Position numbers and translations under genes: made by a program. Positions 44,348-55,680 of a stretch of DNA of 64,000 bases are shown piece after piece (positions within the stretch are counted from its first letter, which is position 1; each line of letters begins with the position of its first letter). Under the pieces are notes generated by a model that was given only the letters and a program-made list of their open reading frames with translations, searched no databases and was not told the DNA's origin. Source of the DNA: Microbacterium atlanticum (GTDB lineage Bacteria; Actinomycetota; Actinomycetes; Actinomycetales; Microbacteriaceae); NCBI RefSeq assembly GCF_015277815.1, contig NZ_CP063813.1:2418001-2482000 (forward strand), in the 5' to 3' direction.

Positions 44348-45648
44348 GCGGGGTCTCCCTTGGTGGTGGATGCACGTTCTGTGCGCAGCGGCGACGGGGC
44401 GAGGCGTGGACGTGGCGAGGCGGAGCCGGATGCCTCATCGGGCCGGGAGATCGCGTCGGCGGACGAGACCCGCTTCTTCTTCCTCGCCCGCTTCGGAGCC
44501 GCCTCTTCGGCCGGCGCGTCGACCTGCGGCAGGCGCATGGTGAACGTCGACCCGCGTCCCGGCCGGGACCACAGCCGCACTTCGCCGCCGTGGCGCTGCA
44601 CGGCGTGCTTGACGATCGACAGCCCGAGACCGCTGCCGCCGGTACGGCGGGCGCGCGCCGGGTCGGCGCGGTAGAAGCGCTCGAACACGCGGTCCTGGTC
44701 GCCCTCGGCGATGCCGATCCCCCGGTCGGTGACCGCGATCTCGACGATGCGGTCGGCGGCCTTGACCCCGACGCCGACGCTCGAGCCGTGCGGCGAGTAC
44801 GCGATCGCATTGGCGATGAGGTTGCCGACGGCCTCGGTGAGCACCTGCGCGTCGCCGCGCACATACAGCCCGCGCGCCCCTCCCCGCACGACCTCCACGC
44901 CGGCGGAAGCGGCCTGGATGGCGTGTGCGTCGAGGGCGCCGGCGACGACCTCGTCGATCGACACGATCTGGGCCGGCAGCTCGTCGGATGCCTGCAGGCG
45001 CGAGAGGTTCATGATGCGCGAGGTGAGCAGGGCCAGCCGCGCGGCCTCCGCCTGCAGGCGCGTCGCGAAGATGCGCACCTGGGGCGGGTCGTCGGCGGCG
45101 GACTCGATGGCCTCCGCGAGCAGGCTCACCGCTCCCACCGGCGTCTTCAGCTCGTGGCTGGTGTTGGCGACGAAGTCGCGGCGCATCTCTTCGACGCGCT
45201 CGTGCTCGGTGATGTCCCGCAGCACGAGGAGGGTGAGCCGCGGCGAGATGCGCGAGGCGCGGACCGAGACGAGCCGCGGCTCGGCGGGCGGCGCGCCCCG
45301 TCGCAGGCGCATCGGCTCGGTGGCCGTGGTCTCGGTCGCGACGGCGTCGGTGGTGCGCACGCGGCGCACGAGCGCCCGCAGCTCGTCGGTGGGAAGGACG
45401 CCGCCCTCCATCAGGTCGAACGCGGCGGCGGCCGACGAGGCCGCCAGCACGGTGAACGAGGCGTCGACTACGAGGGCGGCGTCGTCCATGCCGTGCAGCA
45501 CGCCCCGCACGCCGTCGGGGACCTCGGCGGAGCTCTCGGCGAGCGCACGGTCGCGCACCCGCATCGCGGCGACGACGAGGGCCGAGACCGAGCCGCCGAC
45601 GATGATCCCCGCGAGGAGGGCGAGCAGCGCGAGCTGCGTCGTATCCAT
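44344..45648 (-). CDS. senX3: Sensor histidine kinase SenX3 (PhoR type)
   Basis: A 434-residue kinase. One N-terminal membrane helix (LALLALLAGIIVGGSVSALVVAAM), a PAS-like segment, HisKA with DFVANTSHELKTPVGAV near residue 165, HATPase with NLIANAIAYSPHG, DRGIGIAEGDQDRVFERFYR and TGGSGLGLSIVKHAV, and a basic disordered C-tail of about 60 residues. It signals phosphate limitation to RegX3 and is restrained by PhoU/Pst. The start at 45648 is six bases after TACGCT. Confidence 0.92.
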   Translation of the reverse strand: MDTTQLALLALLAGIIVGGSVSALVVAAMRVRDRALAESSAEVPDGVRGVLHGMDDAALVVDASFTVLAASSAAAAFDLMEGGVLPTDELRALVRRVRTTDAVATETTATEPMRLRRGAPPAEPRLVSVRASRISPRLTLLVLRDITEHERVEEMRRDFVANTSHELKTPVGAVSLLAEAIESAADDPPQVRIFATRLQAEAARLALLTSRIMNLSRLQASDELPAQIVSIDEVVAGALDAHAIQAASAGVEVVRGGARGLYVRGDAQVLTEAVGNLIANAIAYSPHGSSVGVGVKAADRIVEIAVTDRGIGIAEGDQDRVFERFYRADPARARRTGGSGLGLSIVKHAVQRHGGEVRLWSRPGRGSTFTMRLPQVDAPAEEAAPKRARKKKRVSSADAISRPDEASGSASPRPRLAPSPLRTERASTTKGDPA

Positions 45649-45654
45649 GCCACC

Positions 45655-45660
45655 AGCGTA
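45655..45660 (-). promoter_or_regulatory. -10 element of leaderless senX3 promoter
   Basis: Minus strand TACGCT, six bases, then the senX3 ATG. Confidence 0.5.
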
Positions 45661-45720
45661 GGGGCACGCCCCTCGCCCGATCGGGCCGCGACCGCGCCGC
45701 CAGCGAAGGCGCCCCGGACT

Positions 45721-45753
45721 GTTCACCGGTGCGGCACCATCCGTTAACCTTCC
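45721..45753 (+). promoter_or_regulatory. PHO-box-like triple 11-mer upstream of phoU
   Basis: Three consecutive 11-base units: GTTCACCGGTG, CGGCACCATCC, GTTAACCTTCC. Units 1 and 3 match the actinobacterial PHO direct repeat (GTTCACC). It lies between senX3 and phoU and could serve both. Confidence 0.6.
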
Positions 45754-45815
45754 CTGACGACAATCGCCGGGGCGCCGGCTCAGGCCTTCCCCGGAACCAG
45801 GAAAGGTGCATCGGA

Positions 45816-46493
45816 ATGCGCGAAGTCTTCCACCAGTCTCTCGAGGACGTCCAGGGACGTCTCGTCGAGATCGCCGAACTCGTCACCGTCGCGATCGACA
45901 AGGCGACGCGCGCGTTCGGCACGAGCGACGTCTCGCTCGCGGAGGAGGTCATCGAGGCCGACGCCGTCATCGACGAGAAAGCGGTCGCGCTCGACGAGCT
46001 CGCCATCGAGATCCTGGCGCGTCAGCAGCCCGTCGCGCGCGACCTGCGGATCGTCGTCAGCGCGCTGCGCATGAGCGCGTCGCTGGAGCGCATGGGCGAC
46101 ATCGCCGAGCACATCGCGCAGCTCACGCGCATGCGCTTCCCCGAGCGCGCGATCCCGAAGGGCCTGAAGTCGACGTTCCTGCGCATGGGAGAGCTCGACG
46201 TCGAAGCCGCCCGCCAGCTCGCCGAGCTGCTGCGCACGCAGGACGGCGACCTGATCGACGAGATCCGCAACGCCGACGACAAGCTCGACGAGCTGCACGT
46301 CTCGGTGTTCGAGAAGGTGCTCAGCGACAGCTGGCAGGGCGACCCGTCCGCCACGGTCGACGCCACGCTGGCCAGCCGGTACCACGAGCGCTTCGGCGAC
46401 CACGCGGTGTCGGTCGCGAAGAAGGTGGCGTACCTGTCGACCGGCGACTGGACCACCAGCACCGACGCCATCGACATCATCACGCAGGGCTGA
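45816..46493 (+). CDS. phoU: PhoU phosphate signalling regulator
   Basis: A 225-residue protein of two three-helix bundles. The metal-binding repeats read EEVIEADAVIDEKAVALDELAIEIL and DEIRNADDKLDELHVSVFEKVL, with ERMGDIAEHIAQLTR and ERFGDHAVSVAKKVAYL. It links the Pst transporter to SenX3, damping the Pho response. The start at ATG 45816 (MREVFHQSL) fits the family. Confidence 0.94.
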   Translation: MREVFHQSLEDVQGRLVEIAELVTVAIDKATRAFGTSDVSLAEEVIEADAVIDEKAVALDELAIEILARQQPVARDLRIVVSALRMSASLERMGDIAEHIAQLTRMRFPERAIPKGLKSTFLRMGELDVEAARQLAELLRTQDGDLIDEIRNADDKLDELHVSVFEKVLSDSWQGDPSATVDATLASRYHERFGDHAVSVAKKVAYLSTGDWTTSTDAIDIITQG

Positions 46494-46510
46494 CCCGGCG
46501 CAACGAAGAA

Positions 46511-46545
46511 GGGACCGGATGCCTGAGCCCCAGGCATCCGGTCCC
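46511..46545. terminator. Bidirectional terminator between phoU and gpmA
   Basis: Perfect 15-bp stem with an AGCCC loop, built on inverted CGGATGCC/GGCATCCG copies. T-rich sequence follows on both strands. Confidence 0.8.
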
Positions 46546-46559
46546 TCTCGTTCGTCGTG

Positions 46560-47309
46560 CTACTTCTTGCCCTGGTTGGCGACCGCGGCGGCGCCGGCGG
46601 CGGCGGCCTCCGGGTCGAGGTACTCGCCCGGCTCGAGGGGGCGCAGGTCCTCGTCGAGGCGGTACACGAGCGGGATGCCGGTCGGGATGTTGAGCTCGGC
46701 GATGTCGGCGTCGCTGATGCCGTCGAGGTGCTTCACCAGGCCGCGCAGCGAGTTGCCGTGCGCCGTGACGAGGACGGTCTTGCCCGCCTTCAGGTCGGGC
46801 ACGATGTCGCTGTGCCAATAGGGCAGCATGCGGTCGATCACGATCTTGAGGGACTCGGTGTGGGGCACCTCGCCGTCGATGCCCTCGTAGCGGGGGTCGC
46901 CGACCTGGCTGTACTGGTCGTCGGCCGGCAGCGGCGGCGGCGGCACATCGAACGATCGGCGCCAGAGCATGAACTGCTCCTGGCCGAACTCCTCGAGCGT
47001 CTGCGCCTTGTCCTTGCCCTGCAGCGCGCCGTAGTGGCGCTCGTTGAGACGCCACGAGCGCTTCACCGGGATCCACAGGCGGTCGGCCGCATCCAGCGCG
47101 ATGTCGGCCGTCTGGATGGCGCGGCTCAGCACCGAGGTGTGCAGGACGTCGGGGAGGATGCCCGACTCGGCGAGCAGCTCGCCGCCGCGCTGCGCCTCGG
47201 CCTTGCCCTGCTCGGTGAGGCGGACGTCGACCCAGCCGGTGAACTGGTTGGTCTTGTTCCACTCGCTCTGGCCGTGTCGAAGGAGGATCAGCGTGTAGGG
47301 CGCGGTCAT
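46560..47309 (-). CDS. gpmA: 2,3-bisphosphoglycerate-dependent phosphoglycerate mutase
   Basis: A 249-residue glycolytic mutase. [20 protein letters not shown] holds the phospho-His; [12 protein letters not shown] and [21 protein letters not shown] complete the active site. Length matches GpmA. Next to phoU and senX3-regX3 as in mycobacteria (gpm1-senX3-regX3). The start is ATG 47309; a longer frame upstream is antisense to the methyltransferase gene. Confidence 0.96.
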   Translation of the reverse strand: MTAPYTLILLRHGQSEWNKTNQFTGWVDVRLTEQGKAEAQRGGELLAESGILPDVLHTSVLSRAIQTADIALDAADRLWIPVKRSWRLNERHYGALQGKDKAQTLEEFGQEQFMLWRRSFDVPPPPLPADDQYSQVGDPRYEGIDGEVPHTESLKIVIDRMLPYWHSDIVPDLKAGKTVLVTAHGNSLRGLVKHLDGISDADIAELNIPTGIPLVYRLDEDLRPLEPGEYLDPEAAAAGAAAVANQGKK

Positions 47310-47387
47310 GCGCCCCATGATATCGGCGCTCGCCCGTCCGCCCCGCCGCGTGACCACCGGCTCGGACCTCGCTGGCATCATGGGGGC

Positions 47388-48206
47388 ATGGCGCGGGGAC
47401 CGGTGGGGCAGATCACGCGCGGCACCACCGGCACCAACCGGCTCCGGCGCGTCGACCGATGGATCGCCCGGCATCCCGCCCTGCGCCGCTGCGCCGACCC
47501 CCTGGTGGTCGACCTCGGGTACGGCGCGAGCGGCGTGACCGCGCTCGAGCTCCACGCCCGCCTCGCTCGCGCTCGGCCCGACGTCGAGGTCCTCGGTCTC
47601 GAGATCGACCCCGAGCGCGTCGCCCGCGCGCGCCGTCAGCTCGCGGCTGTGCGCGCGGGCGGGACGCCCTTCGCGCCGGACGCCCGGGTGTCCTTCGCGC
47701 GCGGCGGGTTCGAGGTTCCGGTTCCCGGCGCACGGCGGGCGGCGGTGATCCGCGCCTTCAATGTGCTCCGGCAGTACGACGAGTCCGAGGTCCAGGCGGC
47801 GTGGACGGCGATGTCGGCGCGCCTGGCCCCCGGCGGGCTGCTCGTGGAGGGCACCTGCGACGAGATCGGCCGCATCGCGACGTGGGTCGCCGTCGGCGCG
47901 GACGCCGTGCCGCGCACCCTCACCGTGTCGCTGCGGCTGGCGGGGCTGCAGCATCCGTCCGTCGCCGCGGAGCGGCTTCCCAAGGCGCTCATCCACCACA
48001 ACGTGCCCGGCGAGCGCGTGCACGCGTTCCTCGCGGCCCTCGACGCCGAATGGGAACGCGCGGCCGCCGTCTCGCCGTTCGGTCCGGAGCACCGCTGGCG
48101 CACCGCGCTGGGGGCGCTCGTCGAGGGCGGCTGGCCGGTGCGGGAGCGCTCGCGGTGGCGACTCGGCGAGGCGACCGTGCCGTGGGATGCCGTGGCCCCG
48201 CGCTGA
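47388..48206 (+). CDS. Class I SAM-dependent methyltransferase-like protein
   Basis: A 272-residue protein with motif [18 protein letters not shown] near residue 42, [18 protein letters not shown] and a later [20 protein letters not shown]. This is a Rossmann methyltransferase fold; the substrate is unknown. Similar genes lie near gpm in other actinobacteria. The tail [21 protein letters not shown] is unusual for small-molecule methyltransferases. The start at ATG 47388 is taken without a strong ribosome site. Confidence 0.75.
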   Translation: MARGPVGQITRGTTGTNRLRRVDRWIARHPALRRCADPLVVDLGYGASGVTALELHARLARARPDVEVLGLEIDPERVARARRQLAAVRAGGTPFAPDARVSFARGGFEVPVPGARRAAVIRAFNVLRQYDESEVQAAWTAMSARLAPGGLLVEGTCDEIGRIATWVAVGADAVPRTLTVSLRLAGLQHPSVAAERLPKALIHHNVPGERVHAFLAALDAEWERAAAVSPFGPEHRWRTALGALVEGGWPVRERSRWRLGEATVPWDAVAPR

Positions 48207-48212
48207 GGCCGT

Positions 48213-49325
48213 CTATACGCGCGGCAGCACGGCCCGCGCGTCGGCCGACGTCATCCCGGTGGCGGTGAGGAGGTCGACCGCGAGGGGACGCAGCGCCGTG
48301 AGGAGGTTCTGCTCGCCCAGCGTGGCGCCGGGGAGGACGCGGGCGGGGTCCAGCCGCGACGCGACGGCGGCGACCGCCTCCCGTGCGGCCGGCTGCAGCG
48401 AGATGTCGTCGAGGCTCTCGCCGACCAGGGCCGCCCCGCGCATCAGCTCGGCGAGGATGTCGGCCGGCACGGGCCGGCGCGCGCCGTCCTCGCAGAGGTA
48501 GGCGGCCCGCCGGGCGACGACGCGGAGGTTTCGGGTGGCATAGTCCATGGCCTGCAGCACGGCGTGGTGCCGGCGCAGCTCCGCGCGCTGCGGGCGCAGC
48601 CACGGCGAGAAGCCCGCCACCGCGAGCCCCGAGTCCAGCGACGCCCGCCAGTCGTCGATGCGCGGAGCGATGCCGCGTGCCTTCTCGAGGCCGCGCGCGG
48701 CGCGGATCGGGTCGCCGCGGCGCAGCGCCTGCACGATCGTGCGGGCCGCCGAGTCGGCCGCCGCGAACACCGCGTGGCCGTCGCGCGCCTCCTCCCGCCG
48801 CGGGTTGCGCGGGATGAGGGCGGTCACGATGAGCGCGGCGACGCCCCCGACGATGCCGTCGATGACGCGTGCGAACGGCTGGCTCGCCGGCAGCGACATC
48901 ACGATCGACGCCTGGATGCCGGCCATGATCGCGAACGGCGGATACGGCGAGAGGAAGCGGGCGACCAGCAGTGTCACCCCGAGTGCCAGCGCGAGCTGCC
49001 ACCACCCGGGACCCACCACGACCACGAACGCCTCCGCGACGACGATGCCGACGATCATGCCGATCACCGTCTCGAGCACGCGCTTCGGGCGGGCGTCCCG
49101 CACCAGCCCGAGGCTGGAGATGGTCACGGTGGCCGCGAGGAGCGGGGCGGGGTGGCCGATGACGTAGTGGGCGAAGGCCCATGCCGCGGTCGCCGCCGCG
49201 GTGATCTGCGCGATGGCCAGCGCCGAGCCGCGCACGCGCGAGAACCGCGGGCGCAGGTTCAGCCGCGCGCGCCAGCCGGTGGGCACCGCCTGCGTGATCG
49301 CGGCGGTGTCGCCGTCGCCGCTCAC
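48213..49325 (-). CDS. FUSC-family membrane protein
   Basis: A 370-residue protein: N-terminal set of about six hydrophobic helices (SSLGLVRDARPKRVLETVIGMIVGIVVAEAFVVVV is the FUSC-like core) and a soluble helical C-terminal half of about 190 residues rich in Arg. FUSC proteins are putative aromatic acid exporters; substrate unknown. 9 bases downstream of ygfZ on the same strand. Confidence 0.8.
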   Translation of the reverse strand: MSGDGDTAAITQAVPTGWRARLNLRPRFSRVRGSALAIAQITAAATAAWAFAHYVIGHPAPLLAATVTISSLGLVRDARPKRVLETVIGMIVGIVVAEAFVVVVGPGWWQLALALGVTLLVARFLSPYPPFAIMAGIQASIVMSLPASQPFARVIDGIVGGVAALIVTALIPRNPRREEARDGHAVFAAADSAARTIVQALRRGDPIRAARGLEKARGIAPRIDDWRASLDSGLAVAGFSPWLRPQRAELRRHHAVLQAMDYATRNLRVVARRAAYLCEDGARRPVPADILAELMRGAALVGESLDDISLQPAAREAVAAVASRLDPARVLPGATLGEQNLLTALRPLAVDLLTATGMTSADARAVLPRV

Positions 49326-49334
49326 GGCGGCTGC

Positions 49335-50441
49335 CTACTGCGCCGCGGCGCGGCGGGAGAGCCGCGTGATCCTGGGCACGTGGGCGGTGGCGCCGGCGTC
49401 GGGCGGGACCACGACCTCCTGCGCGGCGGCGACCGGGCCGTCCGAGGTGTCGACAGTGAGCGCGGCGTCGACCGGCGTCGTGCGTCGCACCAGGGCGAGC
49501 GCGATCGGGCCCTCCTCGTAGTGGAGCACGGCCGAGGTCACCGCACCCACGTCGGTGTCGCCGAGCCGGACGGCGGCGGCGTGGGCGGGCAGCACGCTGC
49601 CGGAGCCGTCGAGCTGCAGCGCCACCAGCCGGCGCGGCGGGTGCCCGAGGTTGTGCACCTTGGCGATCGTCTCCTGGCCGCGGTAGCAGCCCTTCTCGAG
49701 GTGCACCGCGGTGCGCAGCCAATCCAGCTCGTGCGGGAGCACCTTCTCGTCGACCTCGGCCGACCACCTCGGGCGCCACGCCGCGACGCGCAGCGCGTCG
49801 ACCGCCGCGAGGCCGGCCAGCTCGAGCTCGCCGCGGGCCGCGGCATCCGCGATCCGCTGCTCCTCGTCGCGCGTGACGATCGCCTCCGCCCAGTCATAGC
49901 CTGCGCCCGGGTGCGGGTCGACGAGCGAGTAGGCGTGCCCGCCGGCGGCCACGCCCGGCCAGGGGTCGCGCCACACCAGCGGCACACCGGACGGCGAGGC
50001 CGGGACGATGCGCTCGAGCGCCGACGCTGCTGCGCCGACCACGGCGTACTCGTCGTCGGCGATCCGGGGGTCCACGCGCAGCCGGAAGCGCATCCTGCGC
50101 AGCCACTCGAGCAGCCCGGCGGCGTCGGCGCGATCAGCGATGAGCCAGGTCGTGTGACCGTCGTCGACGACGGCTGCCGCGTGCTCGACATGACCCTGCG
50201 GGTCGAGGATCAGCAGCTCGGTGCCGACGCCGGGCGGCAGTCCGTTCAGCGCCTGCGACGAGAGCGAGTCCAGCCAGCTCAGCCGGTCCTCACCGGGGAC
50301 GGCGATGACCGACCGGTCCGCTCGCGGCGCGACCGCGGCGCCGGTCGCGAGCCGGCGCTGCTCGATCAGCGGGCTGCCGACGTGCTGGAGGCCGCTGTCG
50401 TCCACGACGGCCCCGGGGACCTCGGCGAACGCGTTGCTCAT
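49335..50441 (-). CDS. ygfZ: Folate-binding protein YgfZ
   Basis: A 368-residue GcvT-like protein with the YgfZ signature LEKGCYRGQETIAKVHNLG near residue 243, containing the essential Cys. It assists repair or assembly of Fe-S proteins using tetrahydrofolate. GAGGAG precedes the ATG. Nine bases after the nitrobindin-like gene, so co-transcribed. Confidence 0.92.
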   Translation of the reverse strand: MSNAFAEVPGAVVDDSGLQHVGSPLIEQRRLATGAAVAPRADRSVIAVPGEDRLSWLDSLSSQALNGLPPGVGTELLILDPQGHVEHAAAVVDDGHTTWLIADRADAAGLLEWLRRMRFRLRVDPRIADDEYAVVGAAASALERIVPASPSGVPLVWRDPWPGVAAGGHAYSLVDPHPGAGYDWAEAIVTRDEEQRIADAAARGELELAGLAAVDALRVAAWRPRWSAEVDEKVLPHELDWLRTAVHLEKGCYRGQETIAKVHNLGHPPRRLVALQLDGSGSVLPAHAAAVRLGDTDVGAVTSAVLHYEEGPIALALVRRTTPVDAALTVDTSDGPVAAAQEVVVPPDAGATAHVPRITRLSRRAAAQ

Positions 50442-50450
50442 GGGTGCTCC

Positions 50451-51053
50451 TCAGTCGACGCGGGCCAGGCGCGCGGATGCGTGGGCGGCGAGCTCGTAGC
50501 CGAGCGCGGCGATGTCCCACGCCCACAGCAGGTGGCCGTCCACCAGTCCGTACATCCGGGTGGCGGCGGCGTAGTTCTTCGCCCCCGCCGGCCGCACGAC
50601 GGCGTCGGTGGCGATGTCGATGCGGGGGCCCTTGATCTGGCCGAGGTAGAGCTCGCTCACCCCGTCGGCGTGCACGAGGGCGGCCTCGATGTCAAAGCCC
50701 CCCTCGGCGTTGCGCAGACGCTCGATGTCGTCGGCGCTGCGGGCGGCCGGGGCGGCGGTCGGCGGCAGCAGCCCCGGACCCGCGTCGGCGTCGGTCGCGG
50801 GCCGCGACAGTCGCCAGTAGCCGAGCTCGGCGACCAGGCGCGTGCGCGCCTCGGAGTCATCCGCGGCGTGCAGCCAGGCCTCCGCCGAGTAGTTCAGGTA
50901 GTCGCCGCCGTCATGGCTGAAGCTGACGCGGTGGGTGAACTCGCCGGTGAGCGAATGCTCGGCGTAATCGATGACGCCGGTGCCCTCCCACACGCCGATC
51001 AGCCACGACAGCGGCACGAGCTCGGCGGGGAGGCCGGTCGGGATGTCGATCAC
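50451..51053 (-). CDS. FABP-like / nitrobindin family protein
   Basis: A 200-residue beta-barrel protein of the THAP4/nitrobindin type. The N-terminal GVWEGTG is the family's GxWxGxG motif; SFSHDGGDYLNYSAEAW follows. The heme-ligand His is expected near the C-terminus, but the last strand (TRMYGLVDGHLLWAWDIAAL) offers only one candidate His, so heme binding is uncertain. An insert of about 30 residues (DADAGPGLLPPTAAPA) is present. GTG start at 51053. Confidence 0.82.
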   Translation of the reverse strand: MIDIPTGLPAELVPLSWLIGVWEGTGVIDYAEHSLTGEFTHRVSFSHDGGDYLNYSAEAWLHAADDSEARTRLVAELGYWRLSRPATDADAGPGLLPPTAAPAARSADDIERLRNAEGGFDIEAALVHADGVSELYLGQIKGPRIDIATDAVVRPAGAKNYAAATRMYGLVDGHLLWAWDIAALGYELAAHASARLARVD

Positions 51054-51064
51054 GACGGAACCCG

Positions 51065-51178
51065 TCAGCGCTGGCCGCGGTACAGGTTCTTCAGGACGAC
51101 CGCGGAGACGAAGACGATCGCGAGCGACGCCAGACCGAGCAGGCCGACATAGAAGAGTTCGAGCGCGACGAGATCCAT
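51065..51178 (-). CDS. 37-residue single-helix membrane protein
   Basis: MDLVALELFYVGLLGLAS... through one hydrophobic helix to a basic end NLYRGQR. TAGACT lies 7 bases before the ATG (leaderless), and those bases also form the stop codon of the upstream gene. Eleven bases separate its stop from the nitrobindin-like gene, suggesting an operon. No function known. Confidence 0.6.
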   Translation of the reverse strand: MDLVALELFYVGLLGLASLAIVFVSAVVLKNLYRGQR

Positions 51179-51188
51179 GGTGGAGAGT

Positions 51189-51497
51189 CTAACCGGCAAC
51201 CAGCGCAGCGAGTCCGAAGCCCAGGCTGATGACACCCATGACCACAGCCGCGCCCAGCATGCTCGCCGCGACCCGCTCGGTGAAGCCCTGCGATCGGCCC
51301 GGCCAGAGCTGGATCGCGAACGCCGCGATGAGGCATCCGCCCAGTCCGACCGCGAGCCACGCTCCGCGCCAGTCCGGCGTGGCGAAGATGCCGATGACGA
51401 TCGCGATCACCGCCGCGAGCACCCACACGGCGATGATCCCGCCGAGCGTGCGGCGAGGTGCGAGGTCGGGGATGGCCACGGCTCCATCATCCCGCAT
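51189..51497 (-). CDS. Small membrane protein, three helices
   Basis: About 102 residues from ATG 51497 (a GTG a few codons on is possible). Three hydrophobic helices ([64 protein letters not shown]). No family recognised. Its stop overlaps the promoter of the 37-residue gene. Confidence 0.6.
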   Translation of the reverse strand: MRDDGAVAIPDLAPRRTLGGIIAVWVLAAVIAIVIGIFATPDWRGAWLAVGLGGCLIAAFAIQLWPGRSQGFTERVAASMLGAAVVMGVISLGFGLAALVAG

Positions 51498-51566
51498 GCG
51501 GCGCTGCGACGCACGCGGCACGAGCGCGGGCGAGTCATGCGATCGGAGCGCACCTTCGCCACGCCC

Positions 51567-51572
51567 TACACT
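51567..51572 (+). promoter_or_regulatory. -10 element of glnR promoter
   Basis: TACACT about 41 bases before the TTG start of glnR; short leader with a GAAGG ribosome site. Confidence 0.45.
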
Positions 51573-51613
51573 GGGGTTCGCGGCGCGCCCCCACGCGCCG
51601 GGAAGGCGATCCA

Positions 51614-52318
51614 TTGGCACAGCTCCTGGTTCTCAGTTCCACGCACGGAGGCGGTCCCGTCCTGCCCTCGCTCGAACTGCTGAGCCACCGCGTGCGGCAG
51701 ATCCCCGCCGAGCCGGCCCAGCTCGTCAATGCGCCGAGCGCCGACATCATCTTCGTCGACGCGCGAGTGGACCTCGTCGGCGCGAAGTCGCTGTGCAAGA
51801 TCCTCAACACCACGGGCCTGGACGCGCCGCTCCTGCTCATCGTGACCGAAGGCGGCCTCACCGCCGTCTCGCCGGACTGGGGCGTGGACGACGTCATCCT
51901 CTTCACCGCCGGACCGGCCGAGGTCGACGCGCGGATCCGGCTGGCCGTGGGCCGGCAGTCCGCCGAGCAGGTCTCCACGCGCATCCAGACCTCCGGCATC
52001 ACGATCGACGAGTCCTCGTACTCCGCCAAGGTGCACGGGCGGGCGCTCGACCTGACCTACAAGGAGTTCCAGCTCCTCCACTTCTTCGCCACGCACCCCT
52101 CGCGGGTGTTCACGCGCGAGCAGCTGCTCAGCGAGGTGTGGGGGTACGACTACTTCGGCGGCACCCGCACCGTCGACGTGCATGTGCGGCGCCTGCGCGC
52201 CAAGCTCGGCGACATGGAGCAGCTCATCGGCACCGTGCGCAACGTGGGGTACCGCTTCAACGTCTACGAGGACGAGCCCGAGCCCGCCCCCGCGCCGCGC
52301 GAGCGCAGCGACGCCTGA
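51614..52318 (+). CDS. glnR: Nitrogen regulator GlnR (atypical OmpR family)
   Basis: A 234-residue orphan regulator. The receiver has the GlnR pattern [15 protein letters not shown]...[16 protein letters not shown] rather than the acidic pocket and switch residues of true response regulators. The winged helix reads [55 protein letters not shown]. It controls glutamine synthetase, ammonium uptake and related genes. The start is TTG 51614 with GAAGG upstream. No partner kinase is adjacent, as expected. It is followed by ppk-mutT1-pst. Confidence 0.92.
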   Translation: MAQLLVLSSTHGGGPVLPSLELLSHRVRQIPAEPAQLVNAPSADIIFVDARVDLVGAKSLCKILNTTGLDAPLLLIVTEGGLTAVSPDWGVDDVILFTAGPAEVDARIRLAVGRQSAEQVSTRIQTSGITIDESSYSAKVHGRALDLTYKEFQLLHFFATHPSRVFTREQLLSEVWGYDYFGGTRTVDVHVRRLRAKLGDMEQLIGTVRNVGYRFNVYEDEPEPAPAPRERSDA

Positions 52319-52320
52319 GG

Positions 52321-52351
52321 CGGATGCCGCGACCCGGTGCTGCGGCATCCG
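52321..52351 (+). terminator. glnR terminator
   Basis: 10-bp stem CGGATGCCGC/GCGGCATCCG with an 11-base loop, two bases past the glnR stop; again made from two inverted octamers. Confidence 0.7.
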
Positions 52352-52392
52352 TGCTCCCGTCCTCGCGGGCGCCGTCCACGGGCGCCGACTCG

Positions 52393-52421
52393 TTCACACT
52401 CTCGACACGTGACCCTGCAAT
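52393..52421 (+). promoter_or_regulatory. Possible ppk promoter with PHO half-site
   Basis: TTCACA, 17-base spacer, TGCAAT, ending 9 bases before the ppk ATG. GTTCAC at 52392-52397 matches one PHO unit and overlaps the -35. Confidence 0.4.
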
Positions 52422-52430
52422 GATGAGGGG

Positions 52431-54592
<2,162 letters not shown>

Positions 54593-54596
<4 letters not shown>

Positions 54597-55531
54597 CCGA
54601 GACCGCGATCTACGCGGCCGGCGGGGTGGTCTGGCGCATCGTCGACGAGAAGGTGCTCATCCTCCTCATCCATCGCACCAAATATCGCGACGTCACGCTG
54701 CCCAAGGGCAAGGTCGACCCCGGTGAGATGCTCGCCGAGACGGCGGTCCGCGAGATCCACGAGGAGACCGGCATCCGCGTCTCGCTCGGCGTGACGATCG
54801 GGGTCTCGCGCTACCGGCTTCCCAGCAAGCGCACCAAGATCGTGCACTACTGGGCCGCCGAGGCATCCGAGGCCGCGATCCGCGCCTCCGCATTCGTGCC
54901 CAACAAGGAGATCGCCGCACTCGAGTGGGTGACGCCCAAGAAGGCGCTGAAGCGCCTCAGTTACCCGGTCGACAGCGAGATCGTGGAGAACTTCCTCCGG
55001 CTGATCGACGAGGGCGTGCTGCGCACCTTCCCCATCATCGCCCTGCGCCACGCCAAGGCGGTCGCCCGGGAGGACTGGAAGGGGAAGGATGCCGCCCGCC
55101 CGCTGTCGTCCCGCGGTCGCCGGCAGGCGAGCGCCATCGTCGGGCCGCTGCAGGCGTTCGGCGTCAAGCGCATCATCTCCAGCCCCGCCACCCGCTGCGT
55201 CGACACCGTCCAGCCGCTGGCGGCGGCGCTCGGCCGGGAGATCGAGCGCACGAAGCTCATCAGCCAGGACGCGTGGGAGGAGGGCAGGTCCGACGCCCGC
55301 CGGGTCATCGGCGAGCGCGTGCGCGCCCGCAAAGCGGCCGTGCTCTGCACGCACGGCCCGGTGCTTCCCGACATCCTCAGCGAACTGGCGCTCGCGACCG
55401 GCACACTGCGCGGCTCATACCTCGGCAGCGCGTCCGCGCTGGAGACCGGCGCGTTCTCGGTTGCGCATCTCTCCGTCGACAACCCCGGCTCGGGAATCGT
55501 CGCGATCGAGACCCACGAGCCCAAGGTCTGA
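54593..55531 (+). CDS. mutT1: MutT1-like Nudix hydrolase with histidine phosphatase domain
   Basis: A 312-residue two-domain protein. Residues 1-140: Nudix domain, box [23 protein letters not shown]. Residues 145-312: histidine phosphatase with [18 protein letters not shown] and [12 protein letters not shown]. Mycobacterial MutT1, also next to ppk, removes phosphates from 8-oxo-(d)GTP and diadenosine polyphosphates. It overlaps the ppk stop (ATGA), implying coupled translation. Confidence 0.92.
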
Positions 55532-55548
55532 CGCCGGCCCCTGCCCCC

Positions 55549-55570
55549 GTTCACCTTCCGTTCACCTGCG
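55549..55570 (+). promoter_or_regulatory. PHO box upstream of pstS
   Basis: Two tandem 11-mers, GTTCACCTTCC and GTTCACCTGCG, exactly abutting. This is the direct-repeat site bound by PhoP/RegX3 in actinobacteria. Confidence 0.85.
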
Positions 55571-55680
55571 CAGCGCAGTCTCTTAAGAGTCCGAGCCTAC
55601 GTTTCAGAGCGAACCCCGCACCGGGTTCGCACCCGAAGGCCACCCGGCCTGAACTCCCTGACACGTGAAGGATTCACACA

